Under the pieces are notes generated by a model. The model searched no databases and was not told the DNA's origin. It was given only the letters and a program-made list of their open reading frames with translations. Positions 59,691 through 64,000 of a DNA stretch of 64,000 nucleotides are shown piece by piece (the first letter of the stretch is position 1; each line of letters starts with the position of its first letter). A program made the translations under genes and the position numbers. Source of the DNA: Typhlomys cinereus (Eukaryota > Chordata > Mammalia > Rodentia > Platacanthomyidae); contig JALPQD010000248.1 in NCBI GenBank assembly GCA_023101885.1, positions 521,423 to 585,422 on the forward strand, given 5' to 3'.

Positions 59691-62600
59691 TAAAAAATGA
59701 AATTACAAGTGATCAAATCTATATGAAAAATATTCTGTCTTCATGTTTCTGAAGTGAACTTTATGCTTAGACAGGGAACAGATCATCCACAGCTAAGCAG
59801 TTCTGTTTCATGTGTGGTTCCGACCATCACAGTCCCACCATTACTTTGGCTGGGTATCCTCTAGTCTCTTCTGAAAGGTAATCTGACACATTTTCAGAGC
59901 TTCATGAAACCTTTCAGTGGGAGACAAATGTTTCCTCTGGCTGACACACAACTTGGCCAATTTTCAGTACTCTGTGAAATCCCTTCTTCTTGTTGGATTT
60001 GTGTCAGAAGTCCCTCCCTCTGTTCTTTTCAGGAGATACCTATGAGAAATGCTGATTTCACAGGTCCATTTTGTTGATGGTTTGGGTCAACCAATTACAA
60101 GACGATGTCATAGGAATGTACATCTGCTTCCTTACTTGAGAACAGGGGTAGATAAAGGGGCAGGGAGAGGAATGGAGTGGGCTTGGGATCATAAGATACA
60201 CTCCTTTGAAATGTGAAGGAGATAAGTAACTCAAACTCAGAACTAAGTTGTATAAAAAGGATAACTATGGAATGATCACGATGCCTCCTAGCAATTGTAA
60301 TAAGTAAAACTGCACAAATAATGAGTACAAGTTGAGAAAAAAATTCTAAGCTTTACCTGAAGGCAATTAAGTTACTGGGAACAGTAAAGAAAACTGAAAT
60401 AATACATGACATAGGGAACATAACAGTGCTGCCTTCGGAACACATGATAGTTTTCACAAGGGTTCATACAATAACCTTCATCTCACGGAACAGTAAGGGC
60501 AAACACTAGTGACAAACATCCCAATTGTTACCTACAGAACTGTAGGTCATAAGTCTGATGTGTGATTCCTTGGGACCATCTTGATAATCCTAGTTTAAAA
60601 TGTTAATTCAATTTCCAAGTAGCAGTGTACCATCATCACACATTGCTGGGATCAGGACACGGAGAACCTTGGAAGCAGATTTTATTTTTTTTTTCTACCA
60701 TAGGAGAGGTTAAATATAAATGTGACAGCCAATGCGACAGATCATGGAAATCATTGATCATCTTGGTAAGCAATGACTATGTGATGTAGTTTGGGTAAAT
60801 TTTTTATACAGAAAAGAGTCAGAAGTTGCTATTTCAAAAAAATAGCTGTAGATAACCATTTTAATCATTTCTACAGGATGGAAATAAGAATAGAAGTGAT
60901 TTAATTTGATTGGAATAAGAAGGGTGACAAAATGAGAGGAATAAGCTAAGGAACCATTGCAGGGACAGTCACTGATGATACACGAACAGAGAAAGTTGTA
61001 GCGCTAATATCTTATAGTGGAGAAAGACAATAGGTTCCAGTCACTGTAAAGGGATGCACTTAAGCAGGGTAATGATTTCATCCGAAGAAAGAAAGGGAAA
61101 ACAGATTATAGATGTCCCATTTTAGAGAGCATGGTTTATGAATGGGAAATATGATGAGGTTTAAATATAATTTTTTTCTTGTAGAGTTTATTATCCCATA
61201 GCATGGGAATGAAAGAAGATAATCAGCATAGACTGAAAAATATGAAAAAGATATTTTTCATTTGAGTATTTTATGCTATATTTCCATATTGTGAGTCAGA
61301 TGGAGTATCACATTGAGGCAGAGTTCGGCATTGCACTGGTCAGAGTTAGAAGAGATAGGAGAATATGGAAGTCATTTCAAAGTAAGAAATAGTTCCAAGT
61401 TACTCCAGGCAGTAGCAAGCTTCTCTATGGGTGATCAGTGCTAGATTTTATATCTTTACATATTCATAACCAATCTGTGTCATAGTGATGCATGCTAGCC
61501 AAAGGCTAGAGAATTCTGGCATGCTAGAGTAGAAGAACACATTTGTCAGGGAAAATGTCAGCTTCTCTGAGTGGTTTCCTTTAATGTGGCTCTGCCTTTG
61601 AGGGTCACTGTAGGCCCTATACATGCATACTAGTCAAAAGCAGGTATGTGGAGAGATAAAATTGGGGGGGTGGCTATTTATTAACATTCTCAGCTTAAAT
61701 ATGTCTCCAAGTAGATAGAAAGGATCCATGTATGTAAGAGAGTGCATATATTCCCTATCATATGAGCTGGGTCGGTGGTGTGATAAGAGGCAGAGAGATT
61801 GCAGGAACAGTTGAATAGCATGCTACTATGGCAAAACAGAGAAGAGAGAAATGAATTCAAGCTGACCTGATCGCATTTGTGGATAATCACCCACTGCTAG
61901 TCATGAATCTGAAGATGGTGATGCACACAGAATGCTAGAAAAAGTAATCAGAGAACAACAGAAGATGCCAAGGTATTGGATTTATAGTCAAGATGCGTGA
62001 GGCTAGATGTTGGAATGAGAGGAAAGGGCTGGAAGCTGTCATCTCCAAATGCACTCTCTGAGATGCTGGTGTGAGTTTACCATTTCTAATGAATCTTCCT
62101 TGTTCTACTTTATCTGCTTCTTATCTTTTCTTCTCCTATCATATGGAAAATACTTATAAATCTTTTGTACATATAGTGGGTGAAATCATTTGATACTAAA
62201 ATTGTGAGCAATTGGGAACAATGACAGGAAAAATCCTCTACAATCTCTCTGACAGATACACTCACTTATGCAGATCCTGATCATGTATATCCTGTGTTCT
62301 AGCTAATGGAGGTAAACAAAAAATATGTCTATTAAAAATCTATGCCATAAAAGGTATTATAAAGTTTATCTCCCTTCTTTTCAATCAAAAAGTACCATAT
62401 TATCACCTCCATTAGTCCCCTTTAGTAATCATATAGTCTATTTTCTTGAATTTATGAGCTATTGTATTTTCTTTTTTTTTTGGTTATTTTCTTTTACTTA
62501 TAATAGTATTGTTCAATCTAATTATCATATTTTCACCATAAAAAAGTTCAACACATATTGCTTTATTTCTATAATTATTTATTGATATTTAAGTGTTAAA

Positions 62601-62814
62601 ATATATTTAATGAGATAAATAAGACTAAAATCAATCTGTCCCTTTATTTTTAATTTTCCCAGTAAGATAATAAAAATCAAACAATAATCAATTATAAATT
62701 CACATAGTGATTAAAGTACTATATCTGTGTAGCATTGACATTTAATAAAAATTAAGTCTAAAAATTATTTTAAATAATTATTTTATTTAATAGACTGGAC
62801 ATTTTAAACCACAG
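59691..62814. other. Unique AT-rich DNA
   Basis: More than 3 kb with no repeat, RNA or coding feature that I recognise. Confidence 0.45.
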
Positions 62815-62823
62815 ATCAAGCTA

Positions 62824-63190
62824 AAGCTGGAGAAATATCTCAGGGATAAGCCTGTGCCCTGCAAGCAGAAAATCTGAGTTCAAATTCTGATTCCATGTAA
62901 GAATGCTAGGCAGAAAGGGCAGTGACCTGCATGTCTGGCTCAGAAAGGCAGCTCCTGGCAAACTCCAGAGAAAAAGTAAAGAGCTTGCATAACAATCCAG
63001 GGTTACTCCTCAAGAAACCCTTTTGCCTCCACAGATACACTTAGTGTCCTCTGAGACAAACACGTGCACATACGCACAAATAATTAAAAAAAAAAAAGAA
63101 TCAAGTGTGAGAAAAAGAGTGTAAACTAAAAAGTGATCCAATAAAGTAATCGTCCTTGACTTTGCACACACACATACACAAATAAAAAAA
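62824..63190 (+). mobile_element. SINE, sense, with unusually long 3' extension
   Basis: Head GCTGGAGAAATATCTCAGGG, diverged body ending near CTGAGACAAACACGTGC, CA-rich tail and A run (63089-63099). About 60 bp of other sequence and a second CACACACACATACACAAATA plus A-rich end follow. ATCAAGCTA at 62815-62823 and 63191-63199 may be the target repeat enclosing all of it. The boundaries depend on a 9-bp repeat and are tentative. Confidence 0.6.
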
Positions 63191-63199
63191 ATCAAGCTA

Positions 63200-64000
63200 T
63201 TACTTGTTAATGGAACAATATTACCAAGAATATGTGATGGTAGATAGACTATTACAGGAATCAATTCACATGAATTTATCATGGAAAAACTCAACTTTGT
63301 CAATTCTGAGCATCTTTTCACTTATGGCAGTTTAAAAGAAAGTTGAAAATTCTGTCAAGAAATTCTGAATTTCAGAAAGTGTAGCTAGCGTTGGTTAACG
63401 TCTTGACTTAAGAGATGCATGATTCAATAAGGAAAAAAAATAAGAAGAGACATGCCCATAAACATGGAAGTGGTTGGAGAAGCCACTGAATGCTATCCAT
63501 TGCATATCAATCAGGACTCACTACATATGTATAGTCATGTCCTTCCCATATGAACATGTGACCCCCAACTTTGCATCTGTCAGCCATGTAAATCTCACTA
63601 AACCTGAATGCCCAGAGAGATCACTCTGAAAATGCAAACGATACTTCCTTTTTCCACCTGCACAAAGTCTCTGGGCTGCAGCTCTGTTCCAAAACTACAA
63701 GTCTATCTGGCTACTGTTTGTCCTTCCAACAGTAAAATGATCTTGTGTCTGCAGCTAATAAGTTCCCAACAGTCGTCCATGACTACTCTGCTAATTTCTT
63801 TCTTTAATTTCTTCTTTTTGCTTTATTTTATTGCACAGAACTATGTTTTATTCACTGATCGATGTGCAATGGAATAGATATATTTTACATTTACATTTTG
63901 ATGAATTTAAAAATGGATACACATATTCATTTTTAGTAACTCTAGAAAACATAACTTTATCAAAACTTTCCAGTGATATACAAATATCCTAGACTTTCCA
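63200..64000. other. Unique DNA to window end
   Basis: No feature recognised. The 89-codon frame at 63608-63877 has no family resemblance. Confidence 0.45.

Overview
The window looks like AT-rich, gene-poor nuclear DNA from a rodent. The grounds are: at least a dozen copies of a tRNA-derived SINE whose head matches the B2 superfamily; many 3' ends of L1 LINEs with pyrimidine/purine-rich 3' UTRs; MaLR-type LTRs with 5-bp target duplications; a B4-like (B1+ID) SINE; and many (CA)n/(TG)n tracts, mostly in SINE tails. The SINE body is not the murine B2 body. A dipodoid (jerboa or jumping mouse) or another non-murid rodent would fit, but this is inference. There are no bacterial-style genes, operons or CRISPR arrays, and I see no intact protein-coding gene.

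Layout. 1-2.95 kb: two antisense L1 3' ends and a solo MaLR LTR. 2.98-10.07 kb: the main feature, a full-length sense L1 with GC-rich tandem 5'-UTR units, a broken ORF1, a broken ORF2, a G-rich 3' UTR and about 90 bp of apparent 3'-transduced sequence, bounded by an exact 14-bp target duplication. 10-16.6 kb: older antisense L1 ends and an internally deleted MaLR provirus (15.50-16.64 kb). 17-19 kb: mostly unique, with a 92-bp direct duplication. 19.8-27.5 kb: L1 ends, SINEs (several with clean target duplications) and an L1 in inverted arrangement. 29.7-30.5 kb: a retroviral-type LTR split by a short L1. 32-41.7 kb: old L1, SINE and MaLR fragments, including a MaLR LTR nested in an antisense L1. 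42.8-43.2 kb: a weak candidate terminal exon on the minus strand. 46.1-47.3 kb: a truncated L1 with a GC-rich non-L1 5' junction, then a solo class-I-type LTR with a 4-bp duplication. 48-64 kb: scattered SINEs, microsatellites and unique AT-rich DNA.

Nothing here forms a pathway. The biology is retrotransposition: L1 (autonomous, now dead here), SINEs that probably use L1 machinery, and LTR elements reduced to solo LTRs or deleted proviruses. I did not find a new system. The observations most worth checking are the L1 3' transduction, its tandem promoter-like 5' units, the near-identical 92-bp duplication, the chimeric L1 5' junction and the candidate exon.
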